This document shows, piece after piece, positions 8,223 through 16,417 of a DNA stretch of 50,846 bases. A program made the position numbers and the translations under genes. The DNA is taken from positions 1 to 50,846 of the forward strand of contig CAJMST010000015.1 in the NCBI GenBank assembly GCA_905216145.1, written 5' to 3'. Under the pieces are notes generated by a model. The model did not search any database, was not told the DNA's origin, and worked only from the letters and a program-made list of their open reading frames with translations. The stretch comes from an uncultured bacterium (GTDB lineage Bacteria; Actinomycetota; Coriobacteriia; Coriobacteriales; Coriobacteriaceae). The first letter of the stretch is position 1, and each line of letters opens with the position of its first letter.

Positions 8223-8270
8223 AAAACCGTACGTGCACAGGCGTTGTGCAGACATACGGTGCAAATTATA
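8223..8270 (-). promoter_or_regulatory. nfnAB promoter -10 and leader hairpin
   Basis: On the minus strand a consensus -10 box TATAAT (8270-8265) lies about 105 bases before the nfnA start; no good -35 is seen at 16-18 bases. Immediately downstream the leader can fold: ACCGTA near 8260 pairs with TACGGT near 8226, with an inner TGCA/TGCA pairing, then four U. This could be an early terminator or attenuator, or only a structured leader. Confidence 0.45.
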
Positions 8271-8350
8271 CCCTCATGGACATGTCACTTACGTGTGTCT
8301 TCGGCGGTTGGGAGCAGGGTTTATCCACTTTGGCCTACCAAAGGGGGAGA

Positions 8351-8513
8351 GGTTTATTTTGGCAGGTTTTATCGGGTAAAACGGCAAAGGGGCCAGCCTC
8401 GGGTTGCAATGAGGTCGGCCCCCTTTGGGGTGCTATGTGTGTATGGCGGTGCGCGGTTTATTGCGATGCGGCCGCTGCGGCGTTTCCGCAGTTAAAACCT
8501 GCCAAAATAAACC
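8351..8513. repeat. nested inverted-repeat element downstream of pth
   Basis: A perfect 20-base inverted repeat, GGTTTATTTTGGCAGGTTTT (8351-8370) against 8494-8513, encloses a second stem (8386-8400 with 8411-8427). The 163-bp unit has no coding capacity. It fills most of the gap between nfnA and pth (8160-8532) together with the nfn leader. Confidence 0.8.
8380..8428 (-). terminator. probable terminator of pth
   Basis: Read on the minus strand, AAAGGGGGCCGACCTC pairs with GAGGCTGGCCCCTTT and is followed by GCCGTTTT. It lies within the nested inverted-repeat element about 100 bases after the pth stop. Confidence 0.55.
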
Positions 8514-8532
8514 TATCCCTAAATGATAGGTT

Positions 8533-9162
8533 TTAGTGCTTGCCGTTGGCGGAGGCGGCGCCGTTGACGTGGTCGCGGGCATAGATCACGCCGTGCACGA
8601 TTGCCAGACCGGCGGCATCTGCGGCGCGGGCGCAGGTGTCCTGGAAATCCTCGGCCTCGCGGGCGCGCAGCTGCTTAAGCACGTAGTCGGCGACGGCCAT
8701 CTTGCCGGGAGGGTTGCCGATGCCGGTGCGGATGCGGCTGAAGTCGCGGCTGCCCATCTTGTCGATGATGGAGCGCAGGCCGTTGTGACCGGCGTGGCCA
8801 CCGCCCACCTTAACACGTACGTCGCCGGCGGGAATGTCGAGCTCGTCGTGGATTACGAGCAGCTCCTCGGCCTTGATCTTGTACTCGCGGCAGAGCTTGG
8901 AGATGGGGCCACCCGAGGTATTCATATACGACTGCGGCTTGACCAGTACAATCTGGCGCTTACCGCCCTCTTCCTCGGGATCGTTGATGTTGATGAGCGC
9001 GACCTCGGCGCCGGCCTGGTTTTTCCAGTACGTGACGCCGGCCTGACGGGCCAACTCGTCGATCGCTTTGAAGCCAGCGTTGTGGCGGGTCTCGGCATAC
9101 TCATCGCCAGGGTTGCCAAGTCCGGCAACCATGCGAATCTTAAGCGGCTGTGCAGCTGCCAT
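8533..9162 (-). CDS. pth: peptidyl-tRNA hydrolase
   Basis: Recycles peptidyl-tRNAs released during abortive translation. The 209-residue protein has the family's N-terminal MVAGLGNPGDEYAETRHNAGF with the catalytic His of the TRHNAG motif, then KPQSYMNTSGGPI, the HDELDIPAGDVRVKVGGGHAGHNGLRSI block (catalytic Asp and substrate-binding residues) and RIRTGIGNPPG. All key residues are present. The ATG at 9162 is preferred over the ATG at 9168 because GAAAGG is six bases before it and directly abuts the upstream ATG. A TTGACA-like element lies about 55 bases upstream on the minus strand (complement of 9216-9221). The gene stands alone. Confidence 0.95.
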   Translation of the reverse strand: MAAAQPLKIRMVAGLGNPGDEYAETRHNAGFKAIDELARQAGVTYWKNQAGAEVALININDPEEEGGKRQIVLVKPQSYMNTSGGPISKLCREYKIKAEELLVIHDELDIPAGDVRVKVGGGHAGHNGLRSIIDKMGSRDFSRIRTGIGNPPGKMAVADYVLKQLRAREAEDFQDTCARAADAAGLAIVHGVIYARDHVNGAASANGKH

Positions 9163-9275
9163 GTTCATCCTTTCGTTGATTTGTCGCCTGCTATGGTGAG
9201 CGACCCTGTTGCCGCTGTCAAATGGAGGGCAATTGAGGTTATTTGAGGGCGTTTGGACGGCCGTCGAAATCGAGG

Positions 9276-9479
9276 TGGACAGTTAGTTCAGATACGTATA
9301 AGTTCTGAGGACTCGAAGTGCTCAATTCAATGCCGATACGTTGTTTTGGAGCTTTAGTTAGTCCATATGACGCTGTTTTGAAGTCTACCCTGCCTTCAAA
9401 TCGGGCGAATGGTATAGAGATAACTGCAAAACAGCCTAATTCAATGTGTCCATTTATACGTATTTGAACTAACTGTCCA
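9276..9479. mobile_element. MITE-like element, copy 1
   Basis: A 204-bp unit bounded by 25-base terminal inverted repeats with one mismatch: TGGACAGTTAGTTCAGATAC... at 9276-9300 and its complement at 9455-9479. No gene inside. A second copy with the same ends but different interior is at 10803-11007. Non-autonomous mobile element or structured repeat; no target duplication was identified. Confidence 0.7.
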
Positions 9480-9512
9480 GCCCTGCTCGACGGTGCACGG
9501 GTGATTCGCCGT

Positions 9513-10640
9513 TTAGACCGGCGCAAGGCCGATTCCGGCCCGCAGGGCGTTGAGCCAAGCGGCCTGACGCTTGCGATAGCCCTTGATACGGTATCGGAAT
9601 CGGACTCCCGCGAGTCGATGCATCGTTTGGGCGAAGGCTTCGAGTGCAACAAGGTCTTTCATTTGGTCGCGATTGATAACCAGGACGTGGATGCCCATTG
9701 CCTTGAGGCCATTATTTCGATTGCCATCGTGGATGCGAGCGTTTTGAAGCTCATGCCCAATTCCGTTGTATTCGTTGTCGACTCCGGCGGCCGGGCAATA
9801 TAGGTCGCAGATGGCGTAAGGGATGCCGGAGGACATGTTGACCGCAAGAGTGTCGAAGTCGATTCGATAGTTGAGTAGCAGGCCTCCCATGGGCAGGCTG
9901 CAACATCCGAATCCGCCAAAGCGCATGGGCGCTCCGAGAACGGCAAACATTAGGGATTCGGCTGGGGATGCAGATCCGGGTCGGGCGAGCTTGACTGCCG
10001 TGCGAAACGAGGTGTATGAGCTGCTTTTGGCAAGCTGTGCAACAGTCTCGAGATCTTCGATGGTCGTGGCGGGCTCGCATTTGTAGTGTGCCTGTTCGTA
10101 GCGGGTTTCGTTCTGCTGTTCGGTCGCCGACTGGTCGCCCCGGCAATCGAGGTCGTCCATCGCTTCGTAGTCATCGCCCTTGGGCCAGATGTCGTCATAG
10201 GCAATGGGGTATGTTGCCCCGGGAGGAAGGGAGTAGGTTCCGAGCAGCTCCATAAGGAGCATCAAGGTTTTGGCGACTGATTCATTTTTGGAACAAAGCA
10301 TGGCTGTCATGGCAGGAGACGTTGCGTAGATGTCGGCCTCGACGTGCATAATTGCACCTTCAGGAAGCGGAGTGGAGAGAATATGCTGAAGAAGTCGCTT
10401 GTCGGGGCGCCTGTTGTCTTCGTTTGAAACGAGAAGATCGAGCAGTTCGGAATCATCTTCATTCCAGGCGTCGAGTATCGAAAGTGCGCCAAAGTCTATC
10501 GCGTCATTGTTGGGAATGCAGCCAGCCAAGGCCTGTGCTTGCTGTTCGCTATCAACGGAGTCCCAGGGTAGGGCAGAGTACGCCCGTCGTGCGCGACGAA
10601 TTGCGCGGAGGGCGGAGAGATGTGAAATCACGGTCGTCAT
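9513..10640 (-). CDS. Vsr/DUF559-like PD-(D/E)XK nuclease-family protein
   Basis: Unnamed protein of 375 residues. The C-terminal third looks like a Vsr/DUF559-type nuclease fold: a helix with SPAESL (Glu228), a strand with ICDLY (Asp279), NEYNGIGHE (Glu290, His296) and then RNNGLKAMGIHVLVINRDQM. In better known relatives the second block reads E-Y/V-D-G or EYD; here the position after Tyr is Asn, so activity is uncertain. The N-terminal part holds a segment ADIYATSPAMTAM...LMELLGTYSL that recalls AbiEi-like proteins common in Coriobacteriia. No ribosome site is visible; TACGTT six bases before the ATG may be a -10 box, giving a leaderless message. The gene is bracketed by two matching inverted-repeat elements and its base composition is less GC-rich than its neighbours. 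Confidence 0.55.
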   Translation of the reverse strand: MTTVISHLSALRAIRRARRAYSALPWDSVDSEQQAQALAGCIPNNDAIDFGALSILDAWNEDDSELLDLLVSNEDNRRPDKRLLQHILSTPLPEGAIMHVEADIYATSPAMTAMLCSKNESVAKTLMLLMELLGTYSLPPGATYPIAYDDIWPKGDDYEAMDDLDCRGDQSATEQQNETRYEQAHYKCEPATTIEDLETVAQLAKSSSYTSFRTAVKLARPGSASPAESLMFAVLGAPMRFGGFGCCSLPMGGLLLNYRIDFDTLAVNMSSGIPYAICDLYCPAAGVDNEYNGIGHELQNARIHDGNRNNGLKAMGIHVLVINRDQMKDLVALEAFAQTMHRLAGVRFRYRIKGYRKRQAAWLNALRAGIGLAPV

Positions 10641-10802
10641 AGCTATAACGTACTAAGTTGGCGGCAGAATGCGACCGCCATACCGTTCTTTTCGCTCAGC
10701 GGGGCGCTGCGCGCCATGAACGGCTGGGTGTTATGAAATCGGTGGAATCGGTTGAGGGGATTGCAGGAAATTGAGCTCTGCCGCGAAGGTTGACGATAGC
10801 TA

Positions 10803-11007
10803 CTGGACAGTTAGTTCAGATACGTATAAGACGGCGGGCGTTCGAGGCGTTTCTAAGGGCTTTCGAGGGCGATTTGAGGGTAAATATGCGGCGGTCGTAC
10901 TCGAAAGCGATGAGCTTTGGGCAGTATGGCGTTCGCCGGGGAGCTCAGAAGGCTCAGAACGGCCTTTGGAGCTTTAAAAAAAATACGTATCTGAACTAAT
11001 TGTCCAG
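10803..11007. mobile_element. MITE-like element, copy 2
   Basis: A 205-bp unit with terminal inverted repeats CTGGACAGTTAGTTCAGATA... (10803-10826) and the complement at 10984-11007, one mismatch. The ends match copy 1 at 9276-9479; interiors share only short words such as TTGGAGCTTTA. The remaining gap 10641-10802 contains no recognisable gene. Confidence 0.7.
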
Positions 11008-11027
11008 GGAAGGTTGTCGAGGGGTAG

Positions 11028-11064
11028 AAAAAGGGTCGGAAGCGAGCTTCCGACCCTTTAAAAA
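11028..11064. terminator. terminator of prs
   Basis: AAGGGTCGGAAGC pairs with GCTTCCGACCCTT (stem within 11031-11060), flanked by A run and T run on both sides. On the minus strand it ends with five U, placing it as the prs terminator. Confidence 0.85.
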
Positions 11065-11092
11065 CACCAAAGATGATGAGATGCACGCTGGA

Positions 11093-12079
11093 TTACAGCG
11101 CGAAGTCGCCGCCGACGAGCGTGGAGACGGGCTCCTCGTGGTAAACGGCGGAGATGGCCTGAGCGAACTCCTCGGCGACCGAGATGGTCTTGATTTTGCC
11201 GCCGACCTCGACGGGAATGGCGTCGGTGACGAGGCACTCGACGATCGGGGCGTCGTTCAGACGCTCGATGGCCGGACCGGAGAAGATGCCGTGGGTGGCG
11301 CAGACGTAGATGTCGCCAGCGCCCATAGCCTTGAGCTCCTTGACGTTGGCGCACAGGGTGCCAGCGGTGTCGATCATGTCGTCGTTGATGATGCAGGTCT
11401 TGCCCTTGATGTCACCGATGATGCCCATGACCTCGGCGGCGTTGTGGCGCGGACGGCCCTTGTGGGCGATGGCCAGGTCGCAGCCGAGCATGTCGGACAG
11501 CTTCTTGGCGGCCTTGGCGCGGCCCACATCGGGGGAGACGACAACCAGGTTGTCGGTGTCGAAGTGCATGTCGTTGTAGTACTGGCCAAACAGCGGCAGC
11601 GCGGACAGGTGGTTAACCGGGATATCGAAGAAGCCCTGAATCTGGCCCTGGTGCAGGTCGAGGGTGATGATGCGGTTGACGCCAGCGCGCTCGAGCAGGT
11701 TGGCGACGAGGCGGGCGGTGATGGGCTCGCGCGGGCCGGCCTTGCGGTCCTGGCGGGCATAGCCGTAGTGGGTGATGACGGCGGTGATGGAGCGGGCGGA
11801 TGCGCGCTTGGCAGCGTCGGTGGCGATGAGCAGCTCCATGAGCATGTCGTTGACGTTGCCGCCGGCCACGGACTGAATCAGGAAGACGTCGGCGCCGCGG
11901 ACGGTCTCGTCGTAGCGGGCGTAAATCTCACCATTGGCGAACTGCTTTAGCGTAAGGCCCGAAAGCTCGACCCCAAGGTACTCAGCGATCTTCTGAGCGA
12001 GGGGACGGTTGGAGGAACCGGAATACACGCGGATGGACTTGCGCATATTCTCCGACTTCTCGGGATCATTAATCGGCAT
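11093..12079 (-). CDS. prs: ribose-phosphate pyrophosphokinase
   Basis: Makes PRPP from ribose 5-phosphate and ATP, for nucleotide, His and Trp synthesis. The 328-residue protein has the N-terminal YSGSSNRPLAQKIAEYLGVELS, the ATP-binding ITAVITHYGYARQDRKAGPREPI region, the flexible loop, the metal/PRPP motif VVVSPDVGRAKAAKKLSD and the ribose-phosphate loop INDDMIDTAGTLC. Length and motifs are standard for class I enzymes. The start is supported by AAAGGAGAAGGG just upstream. A TACAAT at 12129-12124 on the minus strand is a candidate -10. It is downstream of glmU on the same strand but separated by a terminator, so it is probably a separate unit. Confidence 0.96.
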   Translation of the reverse strand: MPINDPEKSENMRKSIRVYSGSSNRPLAQKIAEYLGVELSGLTLKQFANGEIYARYDETVRGADVFLIQSVAGGNVNDMLMELLIATDAAKRASARSITAVITHYGYARQDRKAGPREPITARLVANLLERAGVNRIITLDLHQGQIQGFFDIPVNHLSALPLFGQYYNDMHFDTDNLVVVSPDVGRAKAAKKLSDMLGCDLAIAHKGRPRHNAAEVMGIIGDIKGKTCIINDDMIDTAGTLCANVKELKAMGAGDIYVCATHGIFSGPAIERLNDAPIVECLVTDAIPVEVGGKIKTISVAEEFAQAISAVYHEEPVSTLVGGDFAL

Positions 12080-12218
12080 TACCCTTCTCCTTTATATCGA
12101 ATGCCATATAGATGCCTTGTTGCATTGTAACCGCGCGACGGGGTTAATCGGGTCTTGATAACGTCTTTACCGTCAACGGACACGAACCGACCACTCATCC
12201 GGTTGCGCAGGTCACGAT

Positions 12219-12254
12219 AGAAAAAGGAGCCGCCCCCATGGGAACAGCTCCTTA
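12219..12254 (-). terminator. terminator of glmU
   Basis: On the minus strand AAGGAGC...GGCTCCTT forms a stem followed by U5 (complement of 12220-12253). It separates glmU from prs. Confidence 0.75.
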
Positions 12255-12270
12255 GATGCTTGGTAAAACG

Positions 12271-13683
12271 TTATACCTCGTCGTCCTCGTGCAGACGGCG
12301 GCGGTAATCGGCGGCCCAGCCCTCAATGTTTACCTGGCGGGCACGACCCAGGCCAAGTGCGTCGGCCGGGACCGGCTCGGTGATGACGGAGCCGGCGGCC
12401 ACGAGCGCGCCGTCGCCGATCTGGGCAGGCGCGACCATCATGGTGTCGGAACCGATGAAGGCGTCCTTGCCGATGACGGTCTTGTGCTTGTGCACGCCGT
12501 CGTAGTTGCAGGTGATGGAGCCCGCGCCCACGTTGACGCCGGAGCCCATGGTGGTGTCGCCGATGTAGGACAGGTGCGGCACCTTGGAGCCCTCGCCGAT
12601 CGTGGACTTCTTGATCTCCACGTGCGTTCCGGCCTTGGATCCGTCGAGCATGTGGGTGCCCGGGCGCAGGTAGGCGCGCGGGCCGCAGTCGACGCCGTTC
12701 TCGATGACGGCCTCGATGGCGATAGTCTCATCGATGACGCAGCCGCTGCCGACGGTGGTGTCGGTGAGGCGGCTGTTGGGGCCAAGCTGGCACTCCTCGC
12801 CCACGGTGACGTGGCCGATCAGGTGCGTCTGCGGCCACACGACGGTGTCACGGCCGATAACAGCGTCGGGGCCGATCCAGGCCTGCGTGGGATCGATGAA
12901 CGTGACGCCCTCGGCCATCCAGTGCTCGTTGATGCGGTCGCGCGCGATGGCGGTGAGCTGCGCGAGCTGAATGCGGCTGTTGACGCCCAGGCCGTCGCGG
13001 TAGTCATCGCAGTGGAAGATGGAGACCGCCTGGCCGTGACCCTTGAGGATTTCGAGCATGTCGGGCAGGTAGTACTCGGACTGCGCGTTGTCGTTGCCGA
13101 TCTCGTTAATGTGGGCGGCGAGCTGCGCGCCGTCAAAGGCGTAGCAGCCGGCGTTGCACTCGAGCAACGTGGCGGCCTGCTCGGGCGTGCAGTCCTTCTG
13201 CTCGATGATACGCTCGATCTGACCATCGGCGCCCAGCTTGATGCGGCCGTAGCCGAAGGGGTCGGGCGGGGTCATGGTCATGACGGTGCAGGCGAGCTCG
13301 CCGGTGGCGACGGTTTGCGCGAACTTGGCGACGGTGTCGGCGGTGATGAGCGGCAGGTCGCCGTTGAGCACGACGACGGGGCCTTGCGTGATGCCGCAGG
13401 CCTCGAGCGCGACCTTCACGGCGTGACCGGTGCCCAGGCGCTCGGTCTGCTCGACGCACTCGACCTTGGTGGCGCTGCTGGCGTAGGCGCCGTCGATGAG
13501 GGCGCGCATCTCGTCGGCGTGGCTGCCGATGACGACCACGACGCGGCTGCAGCCGGCCTTGATGGTGGCGTCGACGATCCACTGAACCATGGGCTTGCCC
13601 AGGATCTTGTGCGAAACCTTGCAGTGGTTCGACTTCATGCGGGTGCCCTCGCCGGCAGCGAGGATAATTGCGGTTGCGTCCAT
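12271..13683 (-). CDS. glmU: bifunctional UDP-GlcNAc pyrophosphorylase / GlcN-1-P acetyltransferase
   Basis: Two-domain enzyme (470 residues) giving UDP-N-acetylglucosamine for peptidoglycan. The N-terminal uridylyltransferase begins ATAIILAAGEGTRMKSNHCK, with VVVLNGDLPLITADT and the GYGRI motif. The C-terminal left-handed beta-helix shows hexapeptide repeats and the acetyltransferase residues in PRAYLRPGTHMLDGSKAGTHVEIKKS, GSKVPHLSYIGD, and NVGAGSITCNYDGVHKHKT. The ATG at 13683 has AGGAG at good spacing; the frame remains open 70 codons upstream but that stretch is not homologous and lacks a ribosome site. It is divergent from the ECF transporter genes. Confidence 0.95.
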   Translation of the reverse strand: MDATAIILAAGEGTRMKSNHCKVSHKILGKPMVQWIVDATIKAGCSRVVVVIGSHADEMRALIDGAYASSATKVECVEQTERLGTGHAVKVALEACGITQGPVVVLNGDLPLITADTVAKFAQTVATGELACTVMTMTPPDPFGYGRIKLGADGQIERIIEQKDCTPEQAATLLECNAGCYAFDGAQLAAHINEIGNDNAQSEYYLPDMLEILKGHGQAVSIFHCDDYRDGLGVNSRIQLAQLTAIARDRINEHWMAEGVTFIDPTQAWIGPDAVIGRDTVVWPQTHLIGHVTVGEECQLGPNSRLTDTTVGSGCVIDETIAIEAVIENGVDCGPRAYLRPGTHMLDGSKAGTHVEIKKSTIGEGSKVPHLSYIGDTTMGSGVNVGAGSITCNYDGVHKHKTVIGKDAFIGSDTMMVAPAQIGDGALVAAGSVITEPVPADALGLGRARQVNIEGWAADYRRRLHEDDEV

Positions 13684-13882
13684 GTGATCTCCTGTTACGT
13701 TATAGAGACGTGTGTTTGGAAACGATACACGGCGCAATATGATACCGCAGGCATATGATGAGCGCGTAACGATTGGATTGCGGCGGTTGAGGCTTGCGCC
13801 GCCGGCATGGCGTTTGCACTGCTTGCGTGCGGCGTTGGCGGTGCTGCGGAGCTGTCGTTTGAGCGAGGGGACGGGGGTGCCC

Positions 13883-14770
13883 GTGGACAACATACGAGAG
13901 GAGTTTGGCGGCGAGCCCGTCGCGGCATTCTCGATGTCGCATCCGGCTGTGCCGGCACTCTATATAGTGCTGACGCTGGGGCTCACCATGTTCTCGATGC
14001 AACCGGTGCTGATCGCGCTGTCGCTTGCGGGCGGGCTGGCGTATGGATTTGCGACGCGTGGGGCTGCCCGCACGCTGGGCGCACTTCGCTGGCAGCTGCC
14101 GGTGATTTTGATTATCGCGCTGGTCAATCCGCTGTTTAGCGCTTCGGGTTCGACGGAACTGTTCCGTATTGGCATGCGCGCGGTGTATCTGGAAAGCATG
14201 GTATACGGCCTGTGCATGGGTGGGCTGTTTGTGGCGAGCGTGCTGTGGTTTGAGGCCGCGGCGTCGATGCTCGAATACGACAAGGTACTCGCGCTGCTGG
14301 GTAACGCCGCGCCGGTGATCGCGCTCATGATCTCGATGTGCATGCGGCTTATTCCACAGTTTTTGCGCCGCGGCCGCACGGTGCTGGCGGTGCAAGATGC
14401 GATTGATGTGCCGGGCCGCGCGCCGGCCGACCCCGTGCGCTCGCGCCTGCGGGCATCGAGTGTGTTGATGGGCTGGGGCATGGAAGATTCGCTGGAGCGC
14501 GCGGACGCGATGCGCTCGCGCGGGTGGGGCGCCGCGACGCGTCGCACGACGTACGCGCGGTATCGGCTAAGGCGCAGCGATGTTGCCGCGTTGGTTTTGC
14601 TTGCGCTGTTTGGCGCGGCTGCCGTGGCGGTGGCATGGACCGCGACGACACAGTATTCGTTTTATCCGCAGCTCTCGGTGCCGGCGCCGTGGCCGGGCTA
14701 TGTCGTGTACGCTGCCTGGATGGTGCTGCCTTGCGCGTTGCACGCGATTGATGAGAAGAGGTTTGGCTGA
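13883..14770 (+). CDS. ECF transporter transmembrane (T) component
   Basis: EcfT/CbiQ-family membrane subunit (about 295 residues from the GTG at 13883). Hydrophobic segments run near 20-75, 90-110, 120-145 and 215-275. Two short coupling-helix-like motifs are expected in this family; the visible candidates are RADAMRSRGWG and the preceding basic stretch. The start is uncertain: the frame is open to 13712, and GTG 13883 with GGGGACGGGGGT before it is the best-supported choice; an ATG near 13935 is possible. It overlaps the fused ATPase by one base, and S, A, A' and T components together make a complete group-I-like ECF importer. Substrate not evident. Confidence 0.82.
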   Translation: MDNIREEFGGEPVAAFSMSHPAVPALYIVLTLGLTMFSMQPVLIALSLAGGLAYGFATRGAARTLGALRWQLPVILIIALVNPLFSASGSTELFRIGMRAVYLESMVYGLCMGGLFVASVLWFEAAASMLEYDKVLALLGNAAPVIALMISMCMRLIPQFLRRGRTVLAVQDAIDVPGRAPADPVRSRLRASSVLMGWGMEDSLERADAMRSRGWGAATRRTTYARYRLRRSDVAALVLLALFGAAAVAVAWTATTQYSFYPQLSVPAPWPGYVVYAAWMVLPCALHAIDEKRFG

Positions 14771-16413
14771 TGGCTCGGTTGGATAGGGGCCCGGTGTCGG
14801 GCGCTGCGTGCGGCCCGGATATGCCGGCGATTGAGGTGCGGAGCCTGAGCTTTGCCTACCCCGATGCTGATGCTGCGGTGCTCGAGGGGCTCGACTGGTC
14901 TGTTCCCCAAGGTGCATTTGCGCTGCTTGTTGGCGGTACCGGATCGGGTAAGTCGACGCTGCTGTCGCTGCTCAAGCCCGAGATCGCTCCGGCGGGCGAG
15001 CGCACTGGCGAACTGAGCGTGCTGGGCGAGAACGTTGCCGACATGGACGTACGGGCATCGGCGGAGCGCGTGGGCTATGTGTTCCAGGATCCCGAGAACC
15101 AGATCGTGTGCGAAACCGTGTGGCACGAGATGGCGTTTGGCCTGGAAAACTTGGGGCTAGCACGTGATGAGATGCGCCGTCGCGTAGCTGAGACCAGCTA
15201 TTTCTTTGGGCTGGAAGATTGGCTTCACCGCGATACTGACACGCTTTCGGGTGGTCGCAAACAGTTGCTGTCGTTGGCGGCCGTGTTGGCGCTCCGCCCG
15301 CGCGTGCTGCTGCTCGACGAGCCCACGTCTCAGCTTGATCCGGTTGCGGAGAAGAATTTCCTGCACGCGCTGTTTCGTGTGAATCGCGAGCTGGGCTGCA
15401 CGGTTGTTGTGGCGACGCATCAGCCGCGGCCGATGCTCGAGTATGCGACGTGTACGTACCGGATTGAGGGCGGTCGCGTGCGCGAGGTGGCGGATATGTC
15501 TTCTTTGGGACGCCGAGAATCGCTGTTTTCCGATGACATGTTGGGGTGGGGTGCCATCCGATGTGCAAAAAACGGAGTATTCAGCAGGCGTGAGGACAAT
15601 TTGGGTTCTCTGGAGCCGCCCGGGGACGTATCGAGCGCGAAAAAAAGTTCGGAATTGGACAAATCGTCCGAATTTGTGGCGCAAACGTCGCTCGAGAACG
15701 GCTCGGAAGCCTTCTCGCGCACGGATGGAAGCAGAATACTCCAAAAAATGCACGGCGGGTCGGCTACCACCCTGTCGGAAGGCTGGTTTCGCTACGATCG
15801 CGCGGGCGGTTGGGTGCTGCGCGGGCTCGATGTGTCGTTTTCGGCTGGCGCGGTGCATGCGATCGTGGGCGGTAACGGCTGCGGTAAGTCGACAATGCTT
15901 TCGGTGCTGGCGAAGACCGCCAAGCTGCAGCGCGGCCGCGTGGTGCGCGGAGCGGCCTCGGCGGCGCTGCTGCCTCAGAATCCCAAAGCATTGCTGGTTG
16001 CCGAGACGGTTCGCGATGAGCTGATGGAATGGGACTCGACCTGCGGATATGACGAGAACTTGGCGCGGGAGCGTGCGGCGAGCTTGGGGTTGTCGGGTCT
16101 GGATGGACGCCATCCGTACGATCTTTCGGGCGGGCAGCGTCAACTGCTTGCATTGGCAAAACTGCTGCTAATCGGCCCCGAACTGCTATTGCTCGATGAG
16201 CCCACCAAGGGTCTAGACCTGTTCAGCCGCCGCATTATCGCCCGCGCCCTGCGTGGCCATGCGAAGGCTGGCGGCACCGTCATTATGGCCACGCACGATC
16301 TGGATTTTGCCGAGCAGGTAGCCGACGACGTCGCCATGATGTTTGACGGCGAGATTGCCTGCATGGAGTCCCCGGCCGACTTCTTTGCCGACAACGTGTT
16401 CTATAGGGCGTGA
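14770..16413 (+). CDS. ECF transporter fused double ATPase (A-A')
   Basis: Two ABC ATPase domains in one 547-residue chain. Domain 1 has Walker A GGTGSGKST, Q-loop FQDPENQIV, signature LSGGRKQ and Walker B VLLLDEPTSQLDP. Domain 2 has GGNGCGKST, LLPQNPKAL, LSGGQRQ and LLLLDEPTKGLDL. The Q-loop FQDPENQI is the ECF signature. Separate EcfA1 and EcfA2 are the usual state; here they are fused. The linker (about residues 264-328) is not conserved ABC sequence; it is encoded by a stretch with terminal inverted repeats (15563-15753), apparently an inserted palindromic element kept in frame. It overlaps the T gene by one base and is followed four bases later by the S gene. Confidence 0.9.
   Translation: MARLDRGPVSGAACGPDMPAIEVRSLSFAYPDADAAVLEGLDWSVPQGAFALLVGGTGSGKSTLLSLLKPEIAPAGERTGELSVLGENVADMDVRASAERVGYVFQDPENQIVCETVWHEMAFGLENLGLARDEMRRRVAETSYFFGLEDWLHRDTDTLSGGRKQLLSLAAVLALRPRVLLLDEPTSQLDPVAEKNFLHALFRVNRELGCTVVVATHQPRPMLEYATCTYRIEGGRVREVADMSSLGRRESLFSDDMLGWGAIRCAKNGVFSRREDNLGSLEPPGDVSSAKKSSELDKSSEFVAQTSLENGSEAFSRTDGSRILQKMHGGSATTLSEGWFRYDRAGGWVLRGLDVSFSAGAVHAIVGGNGCGKSTMLSVLAKTAKLQRGRVVRGAASAALLPQNPKALLVAETVRDELMEWDSTCGYDENLARERAASLGLSGLDGRHPYDLSGGQRQLLALAKLLLIGPELLLLDEPTKGLDLFSRRIIARALRGHAKAGGTVIMATHDLDFAEQVADDVAMMFDGEIACMESPADFFADNVFYRA
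15563..15753. repeat. palindromic element inside the ECF ATPase gene
   Basis: The ends match in inverted orientation: GTGCA-N6-GGAGTATTC at 15563-15582 against the complement of 15734-15753, with a shorter inner stem TTCGGA (15648-15653) / TCCGAA (15666-15671). It is open in the reading frame and encodes the linker between the two ATPase domains. Confidence 0.55.
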
Positions 16414-16417
16414 TGGG

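Noticed and set aside
10641..10802. Regulatory RNA in the gap before the second MITE-like element
   Set aside because: No stable symmetric structure or promoter could be supported; only ordinary intergenic sequence was seen.
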